NCBI GenBank assembly: GCA_005880075.1 | Contig: VBJT01000141.1 | Location: 1-14,925 of the forward strand | Length of the DNA stretch: 14,925 nt | Direction: 5' to 3' | Source: Chloroflexota bacterium | GTDB lineage: Bacteria > Chloroflexota > Dehalococcoidia > SM23-28-2 > RBG-16-64-32 | In this document: in pieces, positions 7,114-14,212 of the stretch | How positions within the stretch are numbered: position 1 is the stretch's first letter | How the letters are laid out: each line of letters begins with the position of its first letter | The notes under the pieces: generated by a model | What the model was told of the DNA's origin: nothing | Seen by the model: only the letters and a program-made list of their open reading frames with translations | The model's database searches: none | Program-made: the position numbers and the translations under genes

Positions 7114-8771
7114 TACTCCCAGTTAAACAGGTTGTTATCGAGCAAGTTCCCGCGGTCGAACGGGAAATACAGCTTGTCGAGCCAATTAGCCACCGGAATC
7201 GCGGTTAGATGCGGATAAAAGAAGGCGAAGGTGAGAGCAACCAGGACCAGGTAGCCGGCGGCCGTGTACCGTCCCCACGGCTCTTCTCGCTTCCACAGCC
7301 AGTCGACCGAGAAGGCCAGAGCGAGGATGGCGAAGCCGAGCGCCGGTAGATAGTGATAGATGAAGACCACGCGCGATGTCAGCCCCATCGGCAACCACAA
7401 GCCGAGGTAAGAGATGACGACAAAGAGCAGCGCCGCCCTGTTCTGCGGAAGGCTGCCCCGGATCGAGAGCGCCCCGCTCGTCTGCAGGCGAGCGCGGACG
7501 AAGGCCAACCCCTGCCAGAGCGCGAAGGCGAGGGCAGGCAGCGACGCCCAAAAGACGGCGGGATTGCCGAGAGCATAGATCTTGGCGTTGTGGTCTCCCG
7601 CATAGAAGTAGACGGGGCGAGCCATGATCGGCCAGGAATCCCAGGTCGACGAATATGGATGAGGCGCGCGCAGGCTCTGGTGGAAGTCGTAGGCCAGCCG
7701 GTTCTGCCGCACTACCTGACCAAGGCCGGTCCAGCCGACATCGCCCATCGCCTGGGTGCTCGGGTGGTTCAGCAACATCGGCACGTAGGTGAGGAAGTAG
7801 ACGAAGCCGGGCACCAGCATAAAGAACACGCCGAAGGCGAGCACGATCTCGAGCGATACCTTCCCTTGAGGCGAGAACGTGAGCACGCGCCTCTCCGAAT
7901 ATTGGGAAAGGAGAGCGATGAGGGCCGAGGCGACGGATAGAATGCCAACGACCAGAAGCAGCCAGCCGAGGATATCAAGGAGGCCAAGACTATCGAACAA
8001 GCCCGGCTTCTGGTCCGGGTGCCGGCTAAGGAAGCCAACGATTACGAGTGTTATGCCCGCATATAAGGCGCCGAGGCCTGAAGGGAGTGCTACCTCAAAC
8101 CACTTGACCTCGCCTTCGGAGCGCGCTTCCCGCAGACGCGTGATAAGCAGCCACAGGAGATAGAGAACGATCGGGACGCCGGCGAGAGCGGCGATCCATT
8201 TGCAGGCTACGCCCGCGCCGAAGAAGATGCCCGCGAATAAAAAGCGCTGGGTAACGAGAAAGTAGACGCTGGCCAGCAGGAAAAAGAGCACGAACGTGTC
8301 CGGAGTTGCGATCCGGGACTGAGCGAGCGCCAGCCCTTCGCAGGTCAGGATAAAGGCAGCGGCCAGGCCGGCTATATCGCTGTCGAACAGACGGCGCGCG
8401 AGCAGGTACATGAAGAGGACTGACCCGACCCCAGCGACGGCGCCAAAGAACCTCCAGCCGAACGAGTTCTCGCCGAAGAAGAGCATTCCCCCGGCCATGA
8501 ACAGCTTGGAAAGCGGCGGGTGGGTGTTCTCGTGGCCGTAAAACTCCCATGCGGCGCGATCACCATGCAGGATTTCCTGGCCGGTCTTAGCGAAGTAGAT
8601 CTCATCGAAGTAGAAATCGGACGGTTGGTCAAGCCGTCCGTGAAAGCCGAAACCCACGAAGCGAGTAAGTACAGCAAGCAGGAGAATAACAATCAGGACG
8701 ACGTGGGCTACTTTGATCTGCGGGAGCGCGATTGCGATCGGCCTAGTTCGGGCCTGCACACCATCGGGCAC
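7113..8771 (-). CDS. PMT-family (GT39) protein O-mannosyltransferase
   Basis: The protein has 552 residues and is polytopic with about eleven membrane helices. The first outer loop carries the family's acidic pair D56-E57 in FYFDEIYFAKTG and then ENTHPPLSKLFM (H84-P85-P86), matching the DE and HPPLxK motifs of PMT enzymes (PF02366). RIATPDTFVLFF and GVACKWIAALAGV follow, both typical. The C-terminal part contains a loop with HPYSSTWDSWPIMARPVYFY and ends in further helices, as in the PMT_4TMC domain. Such enzymes use polyprenyl-phosphate mannose on the outer face to mannosylate Ser/Thr of secreted proteins as they leave the Sec channel. The GTG start lies two bases after the stop of the Gpi18-like gene, and the stop overlaps the next start, so all three are one transcript. 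Sugar specificity is inferred from the family. Confidence 0.9.
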   Translation of the reverse strand: MPDGVQARTRPIAIALPQIKVAHVVLIVILLLAVLTRFVGFGFHGRLDQPSDFYFDEIYFAKTGQEILHGDRAAWEFYGHENTHPPLSKLFMAGGMLFFGENSFGWRFFGAVAGVGSVLFMYLLARRLFDSDIAGLAAAFILTCEGLALAQSRIATPDTFVLFFLLASVYFLVTQRFLFAGIFFGAGVACKWIAALAGVPIVLYLLWLLITRLREARSEGEVKWFEVALPSGLGALYAGITLVIVGFLSRHPDQKPGLFDSLGLLDILGWLLLVVGILSVASALIALLSQYSERRVLTFSPQGKVSLEIVLAFGVFFMLVPGFVYFLTYVPMLLNHPSTQAMGDVGWTGLGQVVRQNRLAYDFHQSLRAPHPYSSTWDSWPIMARPVYFYAGDHNAKIYALGNPAVFWASLPALAFALWQGLAFVRARLQTSGALSIRGSLPQNRAALLFVVISYLGLWLPMGLTSRVVFIYHYLPALGFAILALAFSVDWLWKREEPWGRYTAAGYLVLVALTFAFFYPHLTAIPVANWLDKLYFPFDRGNLLDNNLFNWE

Positions 8772-8773
8772 TC

Positions 8774-10168
8774 TCAGGTGACCTCGGACGAGCGCGGCCG
8801 GTTCGCGATGACGTAAGTGACAGCAGCGATGGGCACGAGCAGCAGGAGCATGAGGAAGGAAAGCAGCTCAACCGTGCTCATCCCCAGGTTCCAGAAGTTC
8901 GCGTCCTGGAGCCAGTTGAATACCCTCGGGGAACGCAGCTCATTATCGTTGAACTCGGCGTAGGCGTGGTAGAGGTTCAAGAGATGGATGAACGCCAGCC
9001 CGGCGAACGACGTCCAGAGTAGCCGGTTGTTGTAGAGCACACAGGCGACGAGGAACGGGAGGAAAAAGGCAAAGACGTAGCGTTCGTGCATGCGGGTAAC
9101 GAACATATAGAAAAGAAGGATGCACAGAGAGGTGCCGAGCGCTAGAGCCGGCAGGCCTTCGCTACGGCGGAGCGAATATAGGACGAGGCCGATCGACACG
9201 CCGTAAAGCACGAAGCCCCACACCTGGTAAGACAAGCCGAGATACTTGATGTCGTCGGTCTTGAGATAAGCGGAAACCGGCCAGGCGGCCCAGAAGTTAT
9301 ACGCGTGGAAGCTGGCGTAGTGATAGTAGCTGGCGGCGAACTGCATGACATCGATTAGCCCCCAGGGTTTGAGCCCGAAGAAGGGAACCATCAGCGCAAG
9401 ACCGAGCACTAAGGCCACCGCGGTCGCTCCTGCCCAAATCTTCGGCGGATAATGGCGGACGCCCCAGAAGGCCAGGAACGGGAGCGCGGCGATTGCCTGT
9501 GGCTTGACGAGAAACGCGACTGTATAGGCCGCCGCCGCAGGAATCGGCCGGTCCCGCGCCAAGAAGAAGATGCTGAGGAGAATGAAGAAGGCGAGCAGGC
9601 TGTCCACCTGGCCCCAGACCGCGCCGGTAAACCAGACGAACGGCAGCGCCAGGTAGAGTCCCGCCGTGCCCACCCGCACACCTTGCGATTTGCCCTCCAG
9701 GATGCGGTAGAGCAGATACGCGGACGCGAGGTCGGCAGCGATCGAGGGCAGTTTGAGGATGTACTGATACGTGTCTGAGCTGAAGTGGAACCGCTCGTTT
9801 AGCTCACCGATGAACCAGAGGAGGTATAGATATCCGGGCGCGTAGTCGGTGAAGAAGTCGGTGTCGTAGAAGTTCCACGGACCCGTGGCAGCAAGCTGGT
9901 TGGCCCAGGCGGCGAAAGTGCCCACATCGACGCCGAAGCCCGGCAGCGTCGCCAGGAACAATCGCAGGACGAGACCGGCGGCGAGCACCGGCACGATGCC
10001 GATTCGGCCGATCGCGGCAACCACGCCACCAGATACTTCCTCGCGATCGGACGTAAGCCAGGAGAGGATAGTCCCGACGGCGGGGATCGTCAGAGAGAAT
10101 TCGATCGAAGGCTCGGCGGGAGCGTCCTGAGAACGCAGGCCTCTCGCCTCGGCCTCTGCTTCAACCAT
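8774..10168 (-). CDS. Gpi18-like (COG5542) mannosyltransferase, GT-C membrane protein
   Basis: The protein has 464 residues and starts at ATG 10168, with GAGG eight bases upstream. An unusually long acidic cytoplasmic N-terminus (about 55 residues) precedes the first membrane helix at roughly 58-76. The first outer loop contains GFGVDVGTFAAWANQLA (D81) and then DYAPGYLYLLW, the hallmarks of bacterial mannosyltransferases related to Gpi18. Later come LPFVWFTGAVWGQVDSLL, VAFLVKPQAIAALPF and TRMHERYVFAFF, also conserved in this group, and about ten helices in total. It would transfer a sugar, probably mannose, from a polyprenyl-phosphate donor to a glycan or glycolipid on the outer face. It is the first gene of the - strand transcript with PMT and the zinc-ribbon protein, and diverges from the sugar dehydrogenase gene. 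Confidence 0.87.
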   Translation of the reverse strand: MVEAEAEARGLRSQDAPAEPSIEFSLTIPAVGTILSWLTSDREEVSGGVVAAIGRIGIVPVLAAGLVLRLFLATLPGFGVDVGTFAAWANQLAATGPWNFYDTDFFTDYAPGYLYLLWFIGELNERFHFSSDTYQYILKLPSIAADLASAYLLYRILEGKSQGVRVGTAGLYLALPFVWFTGAVWGQVDSLLAFFILLSIFFLARDRPIPAAAAYTVAFLVKPQAIAALPFLAFWGVRHYPPKIWAGATAVALVLGLALMVPFFGLKPWGLIDVMQFAASYYHYASFHAYNFWAAWPVSAYLKTDDIKYLGLSYQVWGFVLYGVSIGLVLYSLRRSEGLPALALGTSLCILLFYMFVTRMHERYVFAFFLPFLVACVLYNNRLLWTSFAGLAFIHLLNLYHAYAEFNDNELRSPRVFNWLQDANFWNLGMSTVELLSFLMLLLLVPIAAVTYVIANRPRSSEVT

Positions 10169-10231
10169 TGCCTGCCTCGCGTTAGAGGATGGGCTACTTA
10201 CTCGTTTAGAACAAATTTGACGCTGCCTTGC

Positions 10232-10260
10232 AGTCTACTTTAGCCCTTTCATACGGGCAA
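10232..10260 (-). promoter_or_regulatory. Candidate promoter for the three-gene glycosyltransferase operon
   Basis: On the - strand, TTGCCC (10260-10255) and TAGACT (10237-10232) are spaced by 17 bases, each matching 4 of 6 consensus bases. It would give a leader of nearly 60 bases. This region, between divergent genes, is where the promoter must lie if the operon starts here. Confidence 0.35.
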
Positions 10261-10282
10261 ACCGAATGAACATGCGACGGCG

Positions 10283-10311
10283 TAGATTGCAACGGGGTCT
10301 TCCGTTATATT
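10283..10311 (+). promoter_or_regulatory. Candidate promoter for a leaderless start of the sugar dehydrogenase gene
   Basis: TAGATT and TATATT (10306-10311) are spaced by 17 bases, and the -10 box ends 7 bases before ATG 10319. This spacing fits transcription starting at the ATG itself. The -35 match is weak (3 of 6). It supports 10319, the lipoprotein-signal frame, as the true N-terminus. Confidence 0.35.
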
Positions 10312-10318
10312 TCGGGCG

Positions 10319-11483
10319 ATGGGCCGAGTGCGTGCAGCCACTTACGTCATCAGCTTCTTTGCGCTCGGCTTGGCCATTTCTGCGTGTGCCGGCGACGAGG
10401 AGCTTCCCTTCGGGGCCCGACGGCCGGCTCTTCTTCGGCGAGCAATTCAGCGGCGCAATCAAGATCATCGGGACCGACGGAAAGCTGCAGACGGACCCGT
10501 TCGCAAAGGTGGAGACGACGAGCTATCTAGGCCAGGACTGGGGCCTCACCGGGCTGGCGATCGACCCCGCCTTCAAGGATAACCACTTCGTCTACGCCTT
10601 CTACACGCAACCGATCAGTCCGGCTGTTCCGGAGGCCTCACCCCCGCTGGGGCCGGTGGCGCGGCCCACGCTAGTCCGATTTACCGATGAAAACGGCCGC
10701 GGCGTAAACCCGACCGTGATCAGCGACCAGTTTCCGGAAACGTCGCCGGTACACGCAGACTTCAACGCGAACGGACATATTCACTTTGGCCCGGACGGGT
10801 TTCTTTACGTCAGCCTGGGTGATTACGATATCTTCGCCGATCAAGCGGACGTGCTGAGGAAGCTCGACAACCCGATCGGCAAAATGTTGCGGATCAACGC
10901 AAGCGACGGTTCGGCTGCCCCGGGCAACCCTTTCGCTGCTGACCCGAGCGCTGACCCGCGCATCTTCGCGTACGGCTTTCGCGAACCGTTTGATTTCGTC
11001 TTTCAACCGGGCACAGGTCGGATTTACGCCACCGACAATACGACCGTGAGCTGCGAGGAGCTGAACATCATCGAGCCGGGCAAGGGCTACGGTTGGCCCG
11101 ATGTCGGACAATTTCCATTCCCCGACTGCACCGCAGGCAACGGGGTGGATGGCATCTATATCTTCGCGAAGGAGGGGGTGGCGAACACCAGCGATTTCCT
11201 GGCCACGTTCGTCGAGGTCTCCGGCCTGGACTTTGTGTCCGCCGCGAAGTACCCGCAACTTGGCGACTCCTTGCTCTCGTGCGAATTGGGGACCGGCGTA
11301 CTGCGACGGCTCGTGCTGAGCGGGCCGGGGGGCGACAAGGTGACCGCAAACGACGTGCTCGTCAAGGACTGCAAAAGGGACGTCACGGTGGGATTAGACG
11401 GCGTAATCTACTACAGCACCGAGACGGAAATCCGTAAATTGATCCCGAAACAGCCGGGGTCGGCGCCCGCACCGATCACCTGA
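10319..11483 (+). CDS. PQQ-dependent-type glucose/sorbosone dehydrogenase, lipoprotein, with an apparent frameshift near the N-terminus
   Basis: The body, in the frame ending at 11483, is a beta-propeller of the glucose/sorbosone dehydrogenase group (PF07995). Its motifs are GPDGRLFFGEQFSGAIK, WGLTGLAIDPAF, HADFNANGHIHFGPDGFLYVSLGD, NPIGKMLRINASDGS, FAYGFREPFDFVFQP and GYGWPDVGQFPFPDC. These enzymes oxidise sugars or similar substrates outside the membrane, usually with PQQ. The N-terminus in this frame is an implausible Arg-rich shadow. In the frame of ATG 10319, by contrast, the first 28 residues form a lipoprotein signal: basic start, hydrophobic core, lipobox AISAC with Cys at 23, then AGDEE. 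Dropping one G from GGGG at 10412-10415 joins the two frames into a continuous protein of about 387 residues. Even so, the join is short and seems to lack the first strand usually seen before the GPDGRL motif, so a small deletion is also possible. The gene could be intact with a sequencing error, or recently damaged. Confidence 0.75.
10412..10415 (+). other. Probable frameshift site (GGGG run)
   Basis: The lipoprotein-signal frame and the dehydrogenase frame meet at the sequence CGGGGCCCG. Removing one G turns PFGARRP into PFGPDGRLFF, which is the start of the conserved propeller repeat. Confidence 0.5.
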
Positions 11484-11499
11484 CCGGCTGACCAGGATC

Positions 11500-12102
11500 A
11501 TGCGCGACTCGAGGAGTCACCGCCGGCGACGGCAGAGAGAGGCGGTCAAGGCAGCGACTCGGGGCAGAAGGCCTTCCCTGATACGGGCACGGGAACTAAT
11601 CGCTATAGGCGTGGTCGCGGCTGTGACGATCGCCGGCCTCTTTGTATACCTGGCGTTCTTCAAAAGTGACGGCGACAATTCGCCCGAGCAGACCGTTACG
11701 GAGACATTCTTTCCTCCGTACTCGCCGGACAGCCCGGACGGTGTCGCTATCGTGGACCTGGCGCGGAAGTCGATCGAGGTGCTTCCGCGCGGCGAATGGC
11801 CCTCGCTCTACGACTCGTTTACACCGGAATACCAGCAGCGCTGCCCGAAGGACCAGTTTGTGGCGGCAGGTGAAGCGGGCGCCCAGGAGCAGGGGACGAA
11901 TCTCCCGCTGCTGCACTTCCTAAACCTCGAGCAGGTGTCATTTGATGGCGACTCCGCAAAGGCTGTGATCGTCGGCGAGATTCAAGGGCTGCAGCAGTAC
12001 AAATTGCGGGCGGCGTTCCGTAAGATCGACGGCATATGGAAGATCTCCCCGACCGAAGGGACAGACGGCTGCAACGCCTTCGACCGGCTGGAGAGCACCT
12101 AG
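11500..12102 (+). CDS. Single-pass membrane protein with NTF2-like outer domain, hypothetical
   Basis: The protein has 200 residues and starts at ATG 11500, 17 bases after the dehydrogenase stop, with AGGA just upstream. Residues 1-31 are very basic (Arg-rich), which places the N-terminus inside the cell. One membrane helix spans about 33-54 (ELIAIGVVAAVTIAGLFVYLAFF). An acidic linker follows, then an outer domain of about 130 residues: a helical start (VAIVDLARKSIEVLPRGEWPSLYDSFTPEYQQRC) and three to four strands ending in RAAFRKIDGIWKISPTEG. The pattern of a helix pair, then strands, with a final xxDGxWKIxP strand is characteristic of NTF2-like/SnoaL-like domains. Two Cys residues (after EYQQR and in DGCNAF) could form a disulphide. 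Its partner or ligand is unknown. The gene is probably co-transcribed with the dehydrogenase. Confidence 0.75.
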   Translation: MRDSRSHRRRRQREAVKAATRGRRPSLIRARELIAIGVVAAVTIAGLFVYLAFFKSDGDNSPEQTVTETFFPPYSPDSPDGVAIVDLARKSIEVLPRGEWPSLYDSFTPEYQQRCPKDQFVAAGEAGAQEQGTNLPLLHFLNLEQVSFDGDSAKAVIVGEIQGLQQYKLRAAFRKIDGIWKISPTEGTDGCNAFDRLEST

Positions 12103-12109
12103 GGCTTCA

Positions 12110-12125
12110 GCGATTTCGAAATCGC
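12110..12125. repeat. Perfect 16-bp palindrome, possible operator
   Basis: GCGATTTCGAAATCGC is a perfect inverted repeat with no spacer, 7 bases after the NTF2-like stop and about 34 bases upstream of the -35 box of the lamin-tail gene. It has no T-run, so it is a poor terminator. Its position suits a dimeric regulator. Confidence 0.45.
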
Positions 12126-12158
12126 CGACGAATTCCGAAAGTTATGACAAGTGATTGG

Positions 12159-12188
12159 TTTACTTCTTACGGCCGCGTATGCTATAGA
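12159..12188 (+). promoter_or_regulatory. Extended -10 promoter for the lamin-tail-domain gene
   Basis: TTTACT (12159-12164), an 18-base spacer, and TATAGA (12183-12188) preceded directly by TGC, the extended -10 motif. Transcription would start near 12195, leaving a leader of about 37 bases with a strong ribosome site. Confidence 0.6.
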
Positions 12189-12220
12189 ACGCCCGTGGCC
12201 CGGCTTCTCCAGTTCACTGC

Positions 12221-12226
12221 GAGGTG
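12221..12226 (+). promoter_or_regulatory. Ribosome binding site deciding the lamin-tail gene start
   Basis: GAGGTG lies five bases before GTG 12232. It supports that start over the in-frame GTG at 12151, which lies upstream of the promoter's -10 box. Confidence 0.65.
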
Positions 12227-12231
12227 TATCC

Positions 12232-13122
12232 GTGAATAGTCTGACCCGTTCCCTTGCCCTAACGACCTCTGTTCTGACAGCGCTCGTCATGTGCGGAGCG
12301 ATAGCCTTCGTCATTTGGAGCTGGGCGTTTGCTTCCGGAGCCGCAGCCCAAGGAGTAAACGTCGAGATCACGGAGCTCGATTGCAACTCGGACCCAGAGA
12401 TGATCACGGTGTCAAACAAAGGGGCCACACCAGTCGACATGACGGGCTGGAACCTACAGAGCGACCCAACGACGAGCGAGTCGCTTGCGCTCCAGGCATT
12501 CGGGTCTCTTTCCGCCGGCGAGACGTTGACGGTCCAATCGGGACCGTCAGCGCAAGGCAGCTTCGTCTGGTCGCGAAATGAGATCTTCAGGAACAACGAT
12601 CCGACGGACTTCGCTCAACTGGCGAGTGATGCCGGACAGGTCCTGGTGAAAGTTAACTGCAGCGGGGCCGCGCAGCAGACCGCAGCCGCGCAGCAAACAG
12701 CAGCGGCAACTGCCGCGCCGACCGCGGCCGCTACTCGCGCGCCGACCCCAGCGGCGACTGCTCTGGCCGCCGCAGCAGCGCCTGTCGGAGGTGGCCCACC
12801 GGAAGTGGGGGCAACCGTGCCTCCCGGGCTCCTCATCGCGGTGGGCAGCGGCCTACTGTCGGCGGGGCTGGGAATGTTCGCTCTGCCGTTCGGCGGACGG
12901 CGGCGAAAGCAGGCCGGCGTCGTCCTCTCCGAGCCCGAAGCGCCCTCGACGGAAGTCCGCCTTCTCACCGCCGGAAACGTCACCGATCGAGCAAACTTGG
13001 TCAGCCGTTCCAGCGGTGCTCAGGCGATCAGCAATCCCTATATCTTCCTGGTCCTAATCGGCCTGGCGCTCCTGGCGACGCTTCTCTTCTTGCTGCAATT
13101 CGGCGATCAGAAGCGCGAATAG
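12232..13122 (+). CDS. Lamin-tail-domain (LTD) surface protein with Ala/Thr/Pro linker and C-terminal membrane helices
   Basis: The protein has 296 residues from GTG 12232, chosen from the promoter and GAGGTG site. Residues about 8-33 are a signal peptide or membrane anchor (VLTALVMCGAIAFVIWSW then ASGAAAQG). Residues about 39-143 match a lamin-tail domain (PF00932): VNVEITELDCNSDPEMITVSN, GWNLQSDPT, LSAGETLTVQSG and a final strand QVLVKVNC. These immunoglobulin-like domains occur on many bacterial exported proteins. Residues about 145-195 form a low-complexity Ala/Thr/Pro linker (AAQQTAAAQQTAAAT and so on), rich in possible O-glycosylation sites. A second helix (GLLIAVGSGLLSAGLGMFALPF) is followed by a basic GGRRRK. 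After about 45 polar residues comes a third helix (YIFLVLIGLALLATLLFLL) and a charged tail. If the first hydrophobic segment is a cleaved signal, the LTD and linker are outside and are held by a helical hairpin. The partner is unknown. Confidence 0.82.
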   Translation: MNSLTRSLALTTSVLTALVMCGAIAFVIWSWAFASGAAAQGVNVEITELDCNSDPEMITVSNKGATPVDMTGWNLQSDPTTSESLALQAFGSLSAGETLTVQSGPSAQGSFVWSRNEIFRNNDPTDFAQLASDAGQVLVKVNCSGAAQQTAAAQQTAAATAAPTAAATRAPTPAATALAAAAAPVGGGPPEVGATVPPGLLIAVGSGLLSAGLGMFALPFGGRRRKQAGVVLSEPEAPSTEVRLLTAGNVTDRANLVSRSSGAQAISNPYIFLVLIGLALLATLLFLLQFGDQKRE

Positions 13123-13185
13123 AAGGCGCCCTCTACGGGCTGTAATCGCCGGCGCCGCCGGGTCGCAACGCGTCTCGTCGGGGCC

Positions 13186-13190
13186 GGAGG
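13186..13190 (+). promoter_or_regulatory. Ribosome binding site supporting the TTG start at 13200
   Basis: GGAGG stands nine bases before TTG 13200. No ATG or GTG lies in frame near the membrane helix, so this site decides the start. Confidence 0.6.
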
Positions 13191-13199
13191 ACATCGGTA

Positions 13200-14114
13200 T
13201 TGCCTGACCTAGTCATCGGACGCCGGGACTCGAGCGATGACGACTGGCACTGGTATCCGGTGCCCGTTCCCGATGGGCCGGACGGCAACGGCCCCCGGCG
13301 TTCGCGCAGCGGTCTGCTCCTCGCAGCCATCGGCGCGCTCTTGACCGGCGTTGGCATCCTTCTTCTCGTTCTATCGACGCACAATGACAGCAGCTCGGAA
13401 AGTCAAGCATCGCCGACGGCATTGCCGGCCTCAGCCGCGCCGAGCACGACCGCCGTGTCGAGCAGAGCATCACCGGAAGCGTCGCCGAGTCCGACTGCGG
13501 GCTCGTTGTCTCCTGCGGTACCGGGCGATGTTGGTTTGTTCATCTGGTCCAGGCAACAGAAGCAATGGCTTAGTTCAGACCTGACCAGGGACCAGTCGGG
13601 CTACCGGGAGGGTGACGTGGTGCCGTTCATGCTACAGATCCAACATACGGCTGTTTCCACGCTTTACGATGTCCAACTGAAATACGCTTGTCGCACGTCC
13701 GACGGCGCTGCTTTCGATTACCTCTCGAACCCATCTAACGAAGATAGCGTCAGCCAGATCACATCACCCGGACCCGGACGGCGAGAGGATGCGTCCATAC
13801 CAATTCCCGACGACAGCGCGATTGGCTTCGACGGAAACGGACGCCGCTTTCGCGCCTGGGGGGCAAGCTTTCAGCAGGCGCCCGAGGGCCCCTCACCGGA
13901 TGGGGCCTGTGAGGCGAACAAGGGATTCACCCTCAGGCTGATGACGCAAGCCGGGACGATGTTCGTAATCTGGGGAGGGCATCTCGCGTCCAGCAGTGAC
14001 TGGGGTGAGAACCAGGGGGCCTCCAGCCAGCGATCTCCAATTGACATCGAAGTTGTCGCTGGTCAGAGCAGCCCGCAGAGGCTGGCAATTCAGCCGGACG
14101 CCGTAGCGCCTTAA
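13200..14114 (+). CDS. Single-pass membrane protein with Ser/Thr/Pro stalk and outer beta-rich domain, hypothetical
   Basis: The protein has 304 residues from TTG 13200. Residues 1-37 are cytoplasmic, with an acidic DSSDDDWHW stretch, Pro and Gly, then a basic RRSRS. One helix spans about 38-59 (GLLLAAIGALLTGVGILLLVL). Residues about 60-108 form a Ser/Thr/Ala/Pro stalk of mucin-like composition. Residues about 110-304 form a globular outer domain, probably beta-sandwich, with VGLFIWSRQQKQWLSSD, YREGDVVPFMLQI, two Cys residues (YACRTSDG and DGACEANKG) that may pair, FRAWGASFQQAP, and VIWGGHLASSSDWGENQGAS near the end. The last motif recalls outer domains of large exported proteins of unknown function, in which a GxHxA...W..GxGAS segment recurs, but I cannot name a family. 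The gene lies 77 bases after the LTD gene and may share its transcript. It ends before a strong inverted repeat. Confidence 0.75.
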   Translation: MPDLVIGRRDSSDDDWHWYPVPVPDGPDGNGPRRSRSGLLLAAIGALLTGVGILLLVLSTHNDSSSESQASPTALPASAAPSTTAVSSRASPEASPSPTAGSLSPAVPGDVGLFIWSRQQKQWLSSDLTRDQSGYREGDVVPFMLQIQHTAVSTLYDVQLKYACRTSDGAAFDYLSNPSNEDSVSQITSPGPGRREDASIPIPDDSAIGFDGNGRRFRAWGASFQQAPEGPSPDGACEANKGFTLRLMTQAGTMFVIWGGHLASSSDWGENQGASSQRSPIDIEVVAGQSSPQRLAIQPDAVAP

Positions 14115-14160
14115 GGACTAACAACCGCGAGCATTAGGCCTCCAGGCGACAACTAGAAAA

Positions 14161-14194
14161 GAGAAGAGAGCGTCCGGTCGGACGCCCTCTTCTC
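14161..14194. terminator. Bidirectional stem-loop terminator between convergent genes
   Basis: GAGAAGAG-A-GCGTCC, loop GGTC, GGACGC-C-CTCTTCTC: a stem of 8 plus 6 pairs with one A/C mismatch. On the - strand it is followed by a T-rich tract (CTTTTCT). On the + strand the tail is TCTTCTCA then C-rich. It sits between stops at 14114 (+) and 14213 (-), so it can serve both transcripts, better for the - strand. Confidence 0.75.
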
Positions 14195-14212
14195 ATCCCC
14201 GCCCCGTATAAG

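Noticed and set aside
7353..7940. + strand open frame of 195 codons inside the PMT gene
   Set aside because: It is antisense to conserved PMT sequence, highly charged and without a ribosome site.
10266..10411. N-terminus of the sugar dehydrogenase in its body frame
   Set aside because: It is Arg-rich with no signal peptide, whereas the overlapping frame from 10319 encodes a textbook lipoprotein signal.
12110..12125. Rho-independent terminator after the NTF2-like gene
   Set aside because: It is a palindrome without loop bases and no T-run follows; an operator is more likely.
12151..12231. Upstream start for the LTD gene at GTG 12151
   Set aside because: That region contains the promoter; the ribosome site GAGGTG and the signal peptide fit GTG 12232.
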